Shown: positions 1 to 8,427, counted from the first letter of the stretch. The stretch is 64,000 nucleotides of DNA from Fischerella sp. PCC 9605 (GCF_000517105.1 NZ_KI912148.1:2730448-2794447); one strand, 5' to 3'. Made by a program: numbers and translations. The notes: generated by a model not told the origin, from the sequence alone.

Positions 1-97
1 GCAAGTGCTGGAAAATGCCCTGCTACCTCCGGATGATTCTCAACGCGCAAACACAAACGAGAATGGTCATCAACAGCCTGCATTAGCTCACAATTAG
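1..97 (+). CDS. 3' end of a gene cut by the window edge (unknown product)
   Basis: Reading from base 2 gives 31 codons open from the window edge to a TAG at 95-97. The translated tail is polar and rich in Asn, Gln and His (ending QQPALAHN), as a disordered C-terminus would be. The other plus frame that is open at the edge stops within 36 bases. No domain is visible, so no function can be given. That it is the end of a real gene is inferred only from the open frame and ordinary codon use. Confidence 0.4.
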   Translation, partial: QVLENALLPPDDSQRANTNENGHQQPALAHN

Positions 98-187
98 AGG
101 CTCATAAGCTGTTGCGCTTACACATTGCACTTTTTTTCGTTAAGACCGTCACTTGTCATTAGTCATTTGTCCTTGGTTCTTAATGAC

Positions 188-650
188 TAGCCCTGTCAAG
201 GTGGGTAAAAAACGAACCATTATCTTAGTAGAGAAGACTATTTTCCTCTTTGTGTCTTTGTGTCTTAGTGTTTCAATAATTCTTTTTTCACCACCCTCCG
301 GGTACTCTACGAGAAGCCCTACTCTGCGAGAAGCCGCGCTGCGCGCGTCTACATGGGGGGAACCCCCTTTGGAGCGCGCTGCTCACCGCCCTGACGGGCG
401 TCTACGCCAGTCCCCCCTAAAGGCAGAAGCCCTTACGGGTTCACCAGTCGCTCATGGGGGAAACCACGGCAGGTGCTCATGGGGGGAACCACGGCGCTCT
501 ATGTGCGGACGCAGGTTCCGCACCCGCGCCTCCCCAAGACCGCACTGCCTCCCCAAGACCGCGTTCCTCACCAAGACGGGGGCTGGACTCACCAAGACAC
601 AAAGACACCAAGAAAAATCCATTTCCAAGACTCACACCTTGACAGGGGTA
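188..650. mobile_element. MITE-like element, family A copy 1, with nested GC-rich insert
   Basis: The element starts TAGCCCTGTCAAGGTGGG and ends with the inverse, CACCTTGACAGGGGTA. It is flanked by a 12-bp direct repeat GTTCTTAATGAC at 176-187 and 651-662, the expected mark of a transposition event. The arms carry 'tgtgtctttgtgtcttagtg' and its inverse, as in the other copies at 4664, 40649 and 20581. No transposase is encoded. This copy is about three times longer than the others because a GC-rich block interrupts its centre. Confidence 0.85.
291..590. repeat. GC-rich repeat block nested in family A copy 1
   Basis: Between the two arms of the family A element lies a block clearly richer in G+C than its surroundings. 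It is built of repeated short units such as 'gcaggtgctcatgggggg', 'cctccccaagaccgc' and 'gcgctgcgcgcgtctac'. The unit 'gcaggtgctcatgggggg' recurs at about 29451. The block translates openly in several frames on both strands, which reflects its composition; no coding gene is supported. Confidence 0.65.
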
Positions 651-827
651 GTTCTTAATGACCAATGACTAATGACTAATGACTAATGACGACCCTCACG
701 AGCAATTGTGCAATTTTAAGGTGTTACAGCTGATGTATCTGATTTTTGCGAACTATTTCACAGATGAGTCTTTGGATTGGGTTCGTTATAGCATTTAGTT
801 AGCAGCATTTGACATAGGAGAATTGCT

Positions 828-1079
828 ATGTTTTTGATGCACAAACCATCGGGAGATTTAATCGAGATTTTGACCTTAGATCAACTCTTCAACCCCTGTA
901 TGAAAGAAGTAACAGGAATCGATCATGTCGGTGAAGAGATGCAAGAACCCGCTTCTTATCTGAAGATGGAAATGGTATTTCCTTCTGGTGAATCCCTGCC
1001 ACGTTGCTGGTTAGATGCTCACTATCGGGAAACAAAACACCAAGTCAGTACAGAGGAACTAAATCTCGCTGTTAGCTAA
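828..1079 (+). CDS. small conserved cyanobacterial protein, function unknown
   Basis: 83 residues, soluble and acidic, with no membrane segment or signal. The ATG is preceded at good spacing by an AGGAGA ribosome-binding site (about 816-821), which fixes the start. The phrases PSGDLIEILTLDQLFNP and FPSGESLPRCWLDAHYRE look like a compact, evolutionarily constrained domain, and I have the impression of similar short cyanobacterial proteins, but I cannot attach a biochemical role. It stands alone, about 180 bases after a repeat element and 300 bases before the next gene. Confidence 0.7.
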   Translation: MFLMHKPSGDLIEILTLDQLFNPCMKEVTGIDHVGEEMQEPASYLKMEMVFPSGESLPRCWLDAHYRETKHQVSTEELNLAVS

Positions 1080-1197
1080 ATTTGTAATTTGGCAAGACAG
1101 TAAATTTACCCAGTTCGATTGCGTGAATAGACTAAATTAAAATAACCGACATTATTGACTTTGGCAATAGAGGTATAAGATTTTCAAACTTCTTAAT

Positions 1198-1236
1198 GGG
1201 GCGATCGCTACTTTTTTACAGCCAAGGCGATCGCCC
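1198..1236. repeat. stem-loop built from two HIP1 sites
   Basis: GGGGCGATCGC and GGCGATCGCCC form an inverted pair around a T-rich loop. Both arms contain the cyanobacterial HIP1 octamer GCGATCGC. The hairpin could end transcription of the gene at 828-1079, but it lacks a clear U-tract after the stem on the plus strand. Confidence 0.45.
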
Positions 1237-1395
1237 ATCCATTTTCCTACTACTTCACAAGTTCCTCAAATTTTTTTGCCAATCTAAAAATAAAACCTAG
1301 AAGTAAAAAACTTAGAGTTAGAACCAGCGACAATAACAATTGTTGGCTTACTTCAAGTATTGCAATTATTTGTAATATCAGGGTGGGGTTTAACA

Positions 1396-2226
1396 ATGAC
1401 TATTGCAGATGTAAAAATTCAGCCAAAACCCCAAAATGAAAACCCGAAAAAACCACACAATAAAGTGGTATTACTTGCATTGATTTTAGTAGTTACTACT
1501 ATTGCAGGTGGAGTGTTTGGCTGGTTTAGATTCAAAAATGAACAAGAGCGAGTTCAGGCGTTGTTGAGTGAGGCTTGTCAGACTGATAAATTATTAGATA
1601 TCACAACGCTAGAAGCTTATAAGCGGAAGTTGGATGAAGCAAACAAAATCGTGATTTTGTCTAAAATCCCGATTTTAGGTTCTCAGGAATTACTAACTAA
1701 TTATAACAGTTGCCAACAAAAGATTAAAGTGGCAGATAATTTCTTTGCCCAATTAAAAACATTAGTGGCAGAGTTCAGAGAATTTGCTAACGATAAACCA
1801 TTAACAGGTTTTGATATTTCCAAAGTTTCTGAACGATTGGACAAATTAGAAAAGCAATTCTCTGATTTCACAAACCAGTCACGAATAATACAAGACGAGC
1901 GAGTTATTTGGCATTTACGAAATGCGTTAGACCAGTATAAACTCGGCTTACAAGCCCGAATTGACTGTCAAAAAGGAAATAATTGTTTTCCAGCTTACTT
2001 CACTAAAGAACCTTTTCTAGATGCTGAATCCGATGTAGCACGTCGCCTGATCCAAGATTACCAGATGGAAGTAAAATACCCTCGTTACCAGGACTTCTTC
2101 TTAATAAGACTAGGTATTAACCTAAACGATGCTATGACAACTCTGGAGAACACTGCACAACAAAGTATTGCAGCAGCAGAAAATCATCTCTCTTCAGGCG
2201 TTGTTGAACGAGGCTTGTTAGACTGA
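1396..2226 (+). CDS. membrane-anchored protein of unknown function with coiled-coil region
   Basis: About 276 residues from the ATG at 1396; the same frame is open to 1360, but the internal start gives a conventional short hydrophilic N-terminus. A single strong membrane helix (KVVLLALILVVTTIAGGVFGWF) follows some 20 cytosolic residues rich in Lys, Pro and Asn. The remaining 220 residues are charged and helical, with heptad-like stretches around KVSERLDKLEKQFSDF. A bitopic protein with a large extracytoplasmic helical domain is predicted. No enzymatic motif is visible and I do not recognise the family. Confidence 0.65.
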   Translation: MTIADVKIQPKPQNENPKKPHNKVVLLALILVVTTIAGGVFGWFRFKNEQERVQALLSEACQTDKLLDITTLEAYKRKLDEANKIVILSKIPILGSQELLTNYNSCQQKIKVADNFFAQLKTLVAEFREFANDKPLTGFDISKVSERLDKLEKQFSDFTNQSRIIQDERVIWHLRNALDQYKLGLQARIDCQKGNNCFPAYFTKEPFLDAESDVARRLIQDYQMEVKYPRYQDFFLIRLGINLNDAMTTLENTAQQSIAAAENHLSSGVVERGLLD

Positions 2227-2252
2227 GAATTTGACATCAGGGAGTGAAAACT

Positions 2253-2540
2253 CTAAAGCATTTCCAAGAATTCTTTCCAGGGTGTTGCAACTAATGTTTC
2301 GGTTGTTGAATGTCCGTAGCCATGAACGATCATCGCAGCTTTCTCAATTTGCTTCACATCATCTGACTCAACAATATCAATAACATCGAAGCGCCCCATC
2401 GTTGCATAACTGTCCTTCCAAGTCACCCCAGGACACTCACTCTTTATTTTTTCAGAAACTGTAGTGGCTAATTGCTTAAATTCGTTGGGATCTTTGAAGG
2501 CTTCAGAGGAAAACCGACTCAGAATAATGTAGGTTGCCAT
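2253..2540 (-). CDS. GYD domain protein
   Basis: 95 residues from the ATG that begins MATYIILSRFS; the frame extends 12 codons further upstream, but a GGAGGA ribosome-binding site sits just before this internal ATG. The sequence matches the GYD family: an alpha/beta-barrel-like small domain with a conserved centre (CPGVTWKDSYATMGRFDVID) and the tail GHSTTETLVATPWKEF. GYD proteins are small, soluble and biochemically uncharacterised. The gene is on its own, convergent with the membrane protein gene ending at 2226. Confidence 0.85.
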   Translation of the reverse strand: MATYIILSRFSSEAFKDPNEFKQLATTVSEKIKSECPGVTWKDSYATMGRFDVIDIVESDDVKQIEKAAMIVHGYGHSTTETLVATPWKEFLEML

Positions 2541-2688
2541 AGGACATCCTCCTTCAGTGGTATTTTTTACCCACAAGATAAACTTCTAGATTCTTTGACC
2601 TCGTTACTTTTATCTTGTTAAAGGACTGCGATCGCGAACTACTTTGGTCAAAAAAAGTTACAACAATCCGCAGGGTAGGATGAAGGCA

Positions 2689-2721
2689 GAAGGATAAAGT
2701 AATTTTTTTCCTTTATCCTTC
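2689..2721 (-). terminator. transcription terminator hairpin after the gene at 2727-3122
   Basis: A perfect 11-bp inverted repeat, GAAGGATAAAG and CTTTATCCTTC, separated by 11 bases, lies six bases beyond the stop codon of the minus-strand gene at 2727. It is a plausible factor-independent terminator, though the loop rather than the tail is A/T-rich. Confidence 0.55.
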
Positions 2722-2726
2722 ATATT

Positions 2727-3122
2727 TCATTGCATCCATTGATATGCAACGATATTCAAGAAAATACCATTGATTAACACCAATACCATCAACGCTATTT
2801 GATACCACTCAATCGGTCTCACAGTCATATCCATCGCAGCATGTAAGAAATTCATTAAGGTGTAAAATACCGTCACACCAAAGTGGATGACTCTGTATGG
2901 ATGTGAGTTGAGAAATACTGTTCCGAGAATTGCAATCATTGGTATTGCAAAAAAGCCTAACATCAACCAAGGATGTGATATCGGCATTTTGCCTTTGTAG
3001 GCAGGCATGGCAACATCTTCACCATACAGGACGGGCATAAAACCTAATTGGCTGTGAAAAACTATTCCAAATAAAAACACAGCCCAAAGAGCGATAATTT
3101 TTCCCTGAATACTTAAATCCAT
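2727..3122 (-). CDS. four-helix integral membrane protein, unknown function
   Basis: 131 residues with four hydrophobic helices at about 8-28, 51-72, 78-98 and 106-128. Short loops contain conserved-looking polar residues (HSQLGF after helix 1, HPYRVIHFG between helices 2 and 3, NFLHAAMD in helix 3). Several His residues fall near membrane boundaries, which might bind metal or haem, but nothing in the sequence proves this. No ribosome-binding site stronger than GAGGTAAAT is seen. Function unknown. Confidence 0.7.
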   Translation of the reverse strand: MDLSIQGKIIALWAVFLFGIVFHSQLGFMPVLYGEDVAMPAYKGKMPISHPWLMLGFFAIPMIAILGTVFLNSHPYRVIHFGVTVFYTLMNFLHAAMDMTVRPIEWYQIALMVLVLINGIFLNIVAYQWMQ

Positions 3123-3715
3123 ATATTTACCTCGTAAATTTAGTCTGTGACTGATTAATTCCTTTTTACGAGCTTTTAAGTGCTTTAATCTTTCTTTTAC
3201 ATCACCAATTACTGAGCTAATGAAAGCACATAAAATATCTGTTCATCTATTCATATTTTATCAATTGAAAATGAATTAATTAAGATAAACAGCAAATTTT
3301 ATGAAAAATTTTAAATATCAATGGGAAACAAAATGCTAAAAAAATGGGATTTACTTCTTCACATCATGCAATATTTACCACTGATAGCTAAATTAGTTGA
3401 TTTGACTGAGCAATTCTCTAATTAAAATAACTCTATCGTGTCATTAGCACTAGAGTTACGGATTTTTATAAAAATACTTACAAAAGTCTAATAATGACTA
3501 TTATTGTCTTAGAATCGAATTGCATTATCTTTTTGAAGAAAGTATCAGTAAACCGATACAATATGCCCCGACACTGGCGGACTAACATTTAGTGACTCCT
3601 TTCATGAGTAAGCCCTTTATTACAAAATTTCTGTATCACTAGTTTACTGAGTTGACTGTATATCTTTTGTTCGCTGTCTGTTACAAATAGTGTTGAAAAA
3701 CGGAGGTGGCGACGG
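3123..3715. other. AT-rich intergenic region upstream of the metal importer
   Basis: Nearly 600 bases with no convincing gene. It holds the promoter regions of the minus-strand membrane protein and of the importer operon. It contains one inverted repeat, AATAAT-GACT-ATTATT (3490-3505), and a -10-like TACAAT around 3558. A 34-codon open frame at 3321-3425 has no ribosome-binding site. Confidence 0.5.
3490..3505. promoter_or_regulatory. candidate metalloregulator operator upstream of the importer
   Basis: A dyad with 6-bp arms AATAAT and ATTATT about 210 bases before the importer genes. Cyanobacterial Zur and Fur boxes are AT-rich dyads of similar shape (Zur: TGATAATnATTATCA), so a FUR-family repressor is possible. 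The match is partial and the distance long, so this is only a suggestion. Confidence 0.2.
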
Positions 3716-4729
3716 ATGCTCATTCGCTTATACGTCGTCATGGTGATGCTTTTATGTGGGGTGATACCACTGGTTGGATGCCGCCAGAGTTCGACACCCA
3801 CATCTAAGAGTGACAAGCTGCAAATTATGGTCAGCATCGCACCGCAGAAGTACTTTGTGGAGCGTATTGGGGACGGTTATGTCACTGTAAGTGTGATGGT
3901 TCCACCAGGGGCCGAACCCCATACATTCGAGCCAAAACCAGAACAATTCAAGGCTCTCAGCCGTGCCAAAGCCTACATGCGTATCCGCATTGACTTCGAG
4001 GAAGCCTGGATCGACAAAATCAAGGCGGCAAATCCTACAATGCTGATTGTGGATACGACACAGGGCATCAAACGGTTGCCGATGCCATCAAGCTATCAAG
4101 AGGCAGGAGAAAGACCTCATGCTGGCGAGGGCGAAAACCTCGACCCCCATATCTGGCTATCGCCGCAGTTGGTGAAAGTGCAGGCACAAACAATCTACGA
4201 TGGGCTTGTGAAGTTAGACCCCAAGCACCAGGCAGCGTATCAAGCAAACCTAGAGCGCTTCATAGCAGATATCAATGGGCTGGACGCTGACATTCGCAAA
4301 AATTTACAGGGGGTGAAAAACCGCAAATTTATCGTCTTCCATCCGGGATGGGGTTACTTCGCCCGTGATTACGGATTGGAAATGATACCCATTGAGATTG
4401 GCGGGCAGGAACCCAGTGCCGCTGAACTGGCAACACTGATTACCAAAGCTAAGAAAGAGAACATCAAGGTGGTTTTTGCTGAACCGCAGTTTAGCAGGCA
4501 GGCGGCACAGACGATCGCCAAGGAAATTGGCGGGGAGATGTTGCTCATCGATCCGCTATCGCCTGATTGGTTGAATAACTTGCGTCAAGTCTCCAATACC
4601 TTTGCCAGGGTTTTGAGTCAGGGTGGCATTTTCTCTGTGGGCGATCGCAATGATCAAGCAACCTACCCCTGTCAAGGTGTAAGTCTTGAAATGACTTGGT
4701 GTCTTAGTGTCTTAGTGTTTCAAAAATGA
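3716..4729 (+). CDS. znuA: ABC transporter metal-binding lipoprotein (ZnuA-like), tail altered by MITE
   Basis: Extracytoplasmic solute-binding protein of the cluster 9 (Zn/Mn) family. The N-terminus is a lipoprotein signal with lipobox PLVGC, so Cys22 would be acylated. Likely metal ligands are His69 (EPHTFEP), His145 (DPHIW), His209 (FHPGW) and Asp279 (LLIDPLS). The His-rich loop typical of high-affinity Zn proteins is short (HAGEGENLDPH). GGAGGTGGCGACGG precedes the ATG. The family domain ends near residue 305; the last 22 codons come from an inserted repeat at 4664-4803. Without it the frame would read on to a stop overlapping the next gene. Zn versus Mn specificity cannot be told. Confidence 0.9.
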   Translation: MLIRLYVVMVMLLCGVIPLVGCRQSSTPTSKSDKLQIMVSIAPQKYFVERIGDGYVTVSVMVPPGAEPHTFEPKPEQFKALSRAKAYMRIRIDFEEAWIDKIKAANPTMLIVDTTQGIKRLPMPSSYQEAGERPHAGEGENLDPHIWLSPQLVKVQAQTIYDGLVKLDPKHQAAYQANLERFIADINGLDADIRKNLQGVKNRKFIVFHPGWGYFARDYGLEMIPIEIGGQEPSAAELATLITKAKKENIKVVFAEPQFSRQAAQTIAKEIGGEMLLIDPLSPDWLNNLRQVSNTFARVLSQGGIFSVGDRNDQATYPCQGVSLEMTWCLSVLVFQK

Positions 4730-4803
4730 TTTTTTCACCACAAAGACACCAAGACACAAAGAGTGAGATTTGGGTTCGTTTTTTACCCACCTTGACAGGG
4801 CTA
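4664..4803. mobile_element. MITE-like element, family A copy 2
   Basis: 140 bp with terminal inverted repeats TACCCCTGTCAAGGTG and CACCTTGACAGGGCTA, flanked by an 11-bp direct repeat ATCAAGCAACC at 4653-4663 and 4804-4814. The interior is a long imperfect palindrome, with 'ttggtgtcttagtg' opposite 'cacaaagacaccaagacac'. It lies in the 3' end of the binding-protein gene and supplies its stop codon. No coding capacity; mobilisation would need a transposase in trans. Confidence 0.9.
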
Positions 4804-4852
4804 ATCAAGCAACCGCCGGTAAATACCAATTTTCCTCAGGGACAGAGGTAAT

Positions 4853-5650
4853 ATGCCATACATAACAGACACAGACACGCGACCAGAGGTAATTTCGATT
4901 CAGCACCTCTGGGCAGGGTACGACCATGAACCAGCGCTAGAAGATATCAACCTCTCGGTGAAGGAACTGGACTTTATCGGGTTGATTGGCCCCAATGGCA
5001 GCGGCAAAACGACCTTGTTTAAAGTTTTACTGGGTCTTTTACCACCGATGCGGGGTGAGGTGCGGATTATGGGCATGAGCGTTAAAAAGGGGCGACGTTA
5101 CCTTGGCTACGTACCTCAGACAGTGGAATTTGATCGGGCTTTCCCGATCAATGTGTGGGATGTAGTGCTGTTGGGACGGTTGGGAAAGCGGCAACTACTG
5201 CAACCCTACACCGCTAAGGACAAAGAATGTGTGGCTGAGGCACTCCGCAGCGTCGAGATGCTGCACCTGCGCGATCGCTCTATCAGCGAACTCTCCGGGG
5301 GGCAACGAAAGCGGGTTTATATTGCCCGTGCCTTGGCAACGGAACCCAAAATCCTACTTTTGGATGAACCGATGGCAGGTGTTGACCCCCATGTTGAGAC
5401 GCATATCTACGAACTGCTGAAACACCTGAATGAACGCATCACGATTTTGATGATTTCTCATGATATTGAGGCGATCGCATCATGCGTGAAAACTGTGGGT
5501 TGCTTGAATAGACGGTTGTACTATCACGGTGAAAAACAAATTACACCGGAAATGTTGCAAATGGTCTACCAGTGTCCCGTTGATTTGATTGCCCACGGCA
5601 TACCGCATCGAGTCTTCCCACGGCATTTAACAGAGGAGATCAATCGATGA
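4853..5650 (+). CDS. znuC: metal ABC transporter ATP-binding protein (ZnuC-like)
   Basis: 265 residues, the usual length for the cytoplasmic ATPase of a Zn/Mn importer. Walker A is GPNGSGKT, the Q-loop region is YVPQTVEFD, the signature is LSGGQRKR, Walker B is ILLLDEP and the switch His is in MISHDIE. It is preceded by the binding protein and overlaps the permease by four bases (ATGA), the standard A-C-B order of such importers. GACAGAGGTAAT precedes the ATG. The repeat inserted just upstream separates it from the binding-protein gene and may affect coupling. Confidence 0.93.
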   Translation: MPYITDTDTRPEVISIQHLWAGYDHEPALEDINLSVKELDFIGLIGPNGSGKTTLFKVLLGLLPPMRGEVRIMGMSVKKGRRYLGYVPQTVEFDRAFPINVWDVVLLGRLGKRQLLQPYTAKDKECVAEALRSVEMLHLRDRSISELSGGQRKRVYIARALATEPKILLLDEPMAGVDPHVETHIYELLKHLNERITILMISHDIEAIASCVKTVGCLNRRLYYHGEKQITPEMLQMVYQCPVDLIAHGIPHRVFPRHLTEEINR

Positions 5651-6480
5651 TCGAAGCATTGCAGTTCGACTTTATGCGGAATGCCCTAATTGCGGGGGTA
5701 CTGGTCAGTATTGCCTGCGGTATTATCGGTACTTTTGTGGTCATCAACCGTATCGTTTTTATCAGCGGCGGCATCGCCCATGCAGCCTACGGAGGTATCG
5801 GACTGGGATACTTCTTCAAATTTAGCCCCGTGTTGGGTGCAGTCATCTTCAGCATCCTGGCGGCGTTGGGGATGGGTATCGTGCAGCGCCAAACCCGGCA
5901 AAGAGCAGATACCATTATCGGCGTGATGTGGGCGATAGGTATGGCTGTAGGGATTATTTTGGTGGATCTGACAGAAGGCTACAAGGCAGATTTGATGAGC
6001 TATCTTTTTGGCAGTATTTTGGCTGTCTCTAGCAATGACTTGTCAATCATGCTGGGGCTTGACATTATCATCATTGCGCTGGCAGCTTTGTTCTACAAAG
6101 AATTACTGGCAATTTCTTTCGACGAGACATTCGCCACTGTAGCCAATGTGCCAGTTAATACAATTTACCTGACCTTGATGTGCATGATTGCCCTGACAGT
6201 AGTGATGATGATGCGAGTAGTAGGGCTAATTATGGTAATTGCTTTGTTGACTATGCCAGCAGCGATCGGCGGTCAATTCGTCAAAGATATGCGGAAGATG
6301 ATGGTATTAGCAAGCATATTGGGGATGTTTTTTACCACAGTCGGGTTGTGGCTGTCGTACTCTCTCAATCTCACCTCTGGCGCGACAATTATTTTAGTTG
6401 CTGGCGCAGTTTATTTGCTAAGCGTTGCAGTACAGCCATTGCTGCGACGCATTCAACCCAAACGCGCAAAAATAGATTAG
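5647..6480 (+). CDS. znuB: metal ABC transporter permease (ZnuB-like)
   Basis: 277 residues with about eight membrane helices, typical of the ABC-3 permease family. The conserved stretch GGIAHAAYGGIGLGYFF and the C-terminal VVGLIMVIALLTMPAAIGG are characteristic. It starts inside the ATPase stop (ATGA overlap), so the two subunits are translationally coupled. Its TAG (6478-6480) shares bases with the stop codon of the convergent minus-strand devA-like gene. It forms the membrane channel of the importer with the two preceding genes. Confidence 0.93.
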   Translation: MIEALQFDFMRNALIAGVLVSIACGIIGTFVVINRIVFISGGIAHAAYGGIGLGYFFKFSPVLGAVIFSILAALGMGIVQRQTRQRADTIIGVMWAIGMAVGIILVDLTEGYKADLMSYLFGSILAVSSNDLSIMLGLDIIIIALAALFYKELLAISFDETFATVANVPVNTIYLTLMCMIALTVVMMMRVVGLIMVIALLTMPAAIGGQFVKDMRKMMVLASILGMFFTTVGLWLSYSLNLTSGATIILVAGAVYLLSVAVQPLLRRIQPKRAKID

Positions 6481-7178
6481 AGTACTGTATCGCTAGCTAA
6501 GCGACCATCCTCCATATGTAAAATCCGATCGGCAACATCCAAGATGCGGTTATCGTGAGTTACTAACAAGATTGCACATCCCTGCTCCTTTGCCAACTGC
6601 TGCATAATTTCCACCACAGCCCGACCGGATTTGCTATCTAACGCCGCAGTCGGTTCATCCGCCAACACAAGTTTAGGTTCGCTCACCAAAGCGCGAGCAA
6701 TGGCTACACGCTGTTTTTGACCGCCGGAAAGATTTTCTGGATAGTAATCCATACGATCCCCCATACCTACAGCCTGTAATATAGAGGCAGACTGAACCAC
6801 ACGCTCTTCTAAGGGGATATCTTTGTGCAAGCGTAAGGACATACCGACATTTTGCTGAGCCGTAAGCGACTTCAGCAGGTTGTGCGCTTGAAAAATAAAA
6901 CCAATGTGCCTGCGAACGTGTACCAGTTGCTTTTTGCTGGCGCCGTAGAGTTCTTGACCCAATATTTTGACACTACCCTCCTGTAGCGATCGCAAAGCAC
7001 CAATAATAGTAAGTAATGTCGTTTTACCACTTCCCGAAGGCCCTGTGAGAATCACGATTTCACCAGGATAGATGTCTAAATTCACATCCACCAACACTGG
7101 CTTACGCAACTCACCCTTACCAAAGGCATGATTGAGATTGCGAACAGCAACTACAGGTTCCCATTTGTCATTTGTCAT
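6477..7178 (-). CDS. devA: DevA-type ABC exporter ATPase
   Basis: 233 residues, LolD/MacB-like ATPase. Walker A GPSGSGKTT, signature LSGGQKQR, Walker B LVLADEPTAALDSKSG and H-loop VTHDNR are all intact. It is the last gene of a devB-devC-devA order. In Anabaena DevBCA with TolC exports heterocyst glycolipids; paralogues serve other envelope functions, so the exact substrate is inferred. The first codons (MTNDK) are encoded by copies of the short repeat TTTGTCA that fills the upstream gap, so the start was probably rewritten by repeat spread. No strong ribosome-binding site is seen there. Confidence 0.88.
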   Translation of the reverse strand: MTNDKWEPVVAVRNLNHAFGKGELRKPVLVDVNLDIYPGEIVILTGPSGSGKTTLLTIIGALRSLQEGSVKILGQELYGASKKQLVHVRRHIGFIFQAHNLLKSLTAQQNVGMSLRLHKDIPLEERVVQSASILQAVGMGDRMDYYPENLSGGQKQRVAIARALVSEPKLVLADEPTAALDSKSGRAVVEIMQQLAKEQGCAILLVTHDNRILDVADRILHMEDGRLASDTVL

Positions 7179-7236
7179 TTGTCATTTGTTGTTCGTTGTT
7201 TGTTCCAATCAACTACCACTAACCACTAACCACTAA
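7179..7236. repeat. short tandem repeats between devC and devA
   Basis: The gap is made of tandem heptamer-like units (CATTTGT, CACTAAC) of the kind common between genes in heterocystous cyanobacteria. The first type runs into the devA coding start. Confidence 0.7.
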
Positions 7237-8427
7237 CTAAAACACATCCGCCGGATCGGCAGAATGAAGTTTTCGCATCGCCACAGCAGCAGAGATTAAA
7301 CACATAACCACAGTCATAATAAACACCTGCGATGCCACATCAAATCGCATGGCTAGCGGAATCCTTGTCAGATTTCCCAATAGTGCATACATCCCTATTG
7401 AACTTGCAGCTCCAGGAATAAATCCCAACACGGCAAGAATAATTGCTTCTTGGAAAACAACAGCCAACAGGCTGATATCTGAATAGCCCATCGCTTTCAG
7501 GGTGGCATACTCCGGTAAGTGATCGTTCACATCCGAGTACAACACTTGATAGACAATCACAACTCCGACAATAAAGCCCATTGTGGCACCAAAATTAAAT
7601 ATAGTACCAGCAGGATGTTCAGAAGACCAGAATACTAACTCGTGTTCTTTAAAACCCTTGCGAGTCAATACTCTGACATCATTGGGTAATCTTGCTTGAA
7701 TATTCTTAATTACAGTTTGGGGATCTGCACCTGGTTTGAGGGTGAGAATTCCTGCATGAATATTATCGAAGCTGTCTGCACCAAAAATCCGCAGATAATT
7801 CCAATCACTGGTGACAACGTGCCCTTTGACAAACATACTGCTGCCCAAAGTAAAGATACCGCCAACCCTAATTCTGCGTCCCGATATCTCCGTAAAAATG
7901 GTTTTTCCTTGGTTAAAGGATTGAACTACAGGCCCGGTAGCTGGTTGAGATTGACTGTCAAATAGGACTACGTTAGGGAGTTTGATTTGCTCAAGCTGTT
8001 GATTTACTGTGGGTAAATCCAAGACAGGCTGGGCTGGGTCGAAAGCTATGGCTGCAATCTCAGTGACTTCCTTCTTCCAAGGATTGACCCACCGTGCTAA
8101 AGAATAATACAAAGGACTAGCAGATGCTACTCCTTCTACCGCCGCAGCTTGGTACAAATGACGTCGAGAAAAAGTCTGACCCTCCAGCAGAGTCTTAGTA
8201 CGGTTGCTGATTAAGACTATGTCTCCTTGAATATGATTATGGACAAGAGTTGCACCGTCAAACAGCATGGCTCTGAAACCCAACTGCATGAAAATCAGAA
8301 TGTCAGCAAAAGCGATTCCAGAAAGAGCTACCAAAAGGCGAATTTTTTGATGGCTAAGTTGCGCCCAGCCCAAAGGAGGTTCCTGAGATTGTTTGTCCAG
8401 TAAGGTTTTGAATGCAGGTAGTTTCAT
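7237..8427 (-). CDS. devC: DevC-type ABC exporter permease
   Basis: 396 residues of the MacB/FtsX-like permease architecture: one N-terminal membrane helix (KIRLLVALSGIAFADILIFM, about 28-50), a large extracytoplasmic domain, then three C-terminal helices. The conserved entry AWAQLSHQKIRLLVALSGIAFA-like segment (here GWAQLSHQKIRLL) and the tail KLHSADPADVF are typical of DevC. It follows devB by 12 bases and precedes devA, forming one operon. It would pair with the DevB adaptor and the DevA ATPase in an inner-membrane exporter. Confidence 0.9.
   Translation of the reverse strand: MKLPAFKTLLDKQSQEPPLGWAQLSHQKIRLLVALSGIAFADILIFMQLGFRAMLFDGATLVHNHIQGDIVLISNRTKTLLEGQTFSRRHLYQAAAVEGVASASPLYYSLARWVNPWKKEVTEIAAIAFDPAQPVLDLPTVNQQLEQIKLPNVVLFDSQSQPATGPVVQSFNQGKTIFTEISGRRIRVGGIFTLGSSMFVKGHVVTSDWNYLRIFGADSFDNIHAGILTLKPGADPQTVIKNIQARLPNDVRVLTRKGFKEHELVFWSSEHPAGTIFNFGATMGFIVGVVIVYQVLYSDVNDHLPEYATLKAMGYSDISLLAVVFQEAIILAVLGFIPGAASSIGMYALLGNLTRIPLAMRFDVASQVFIMTVVMCLISAAVAMRKLHSADPADVF

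Noticed and set aside
153-668. Open frame of 171 codons across the first repeat element, and smaller frames on both strands there
   Set aside because: It is composed entirely of the family A ends, short repeats and the GC-rich block. Open frames on several strands at once reflect composition, and no ribosome-binding site or domain is present.
3321-3425. 34-codon frame MGNKMLKKWDLLLHIMQYL
   Set aside because: No ribosome-binding site, AT-rich surroundings, and no recognised family; may be a chance frame.
7696-7965. Plus-strand open frame inside devC
   Set aside because: Shadow of the strongly supported minus-strand permease gene; no start context and no family resemblance.
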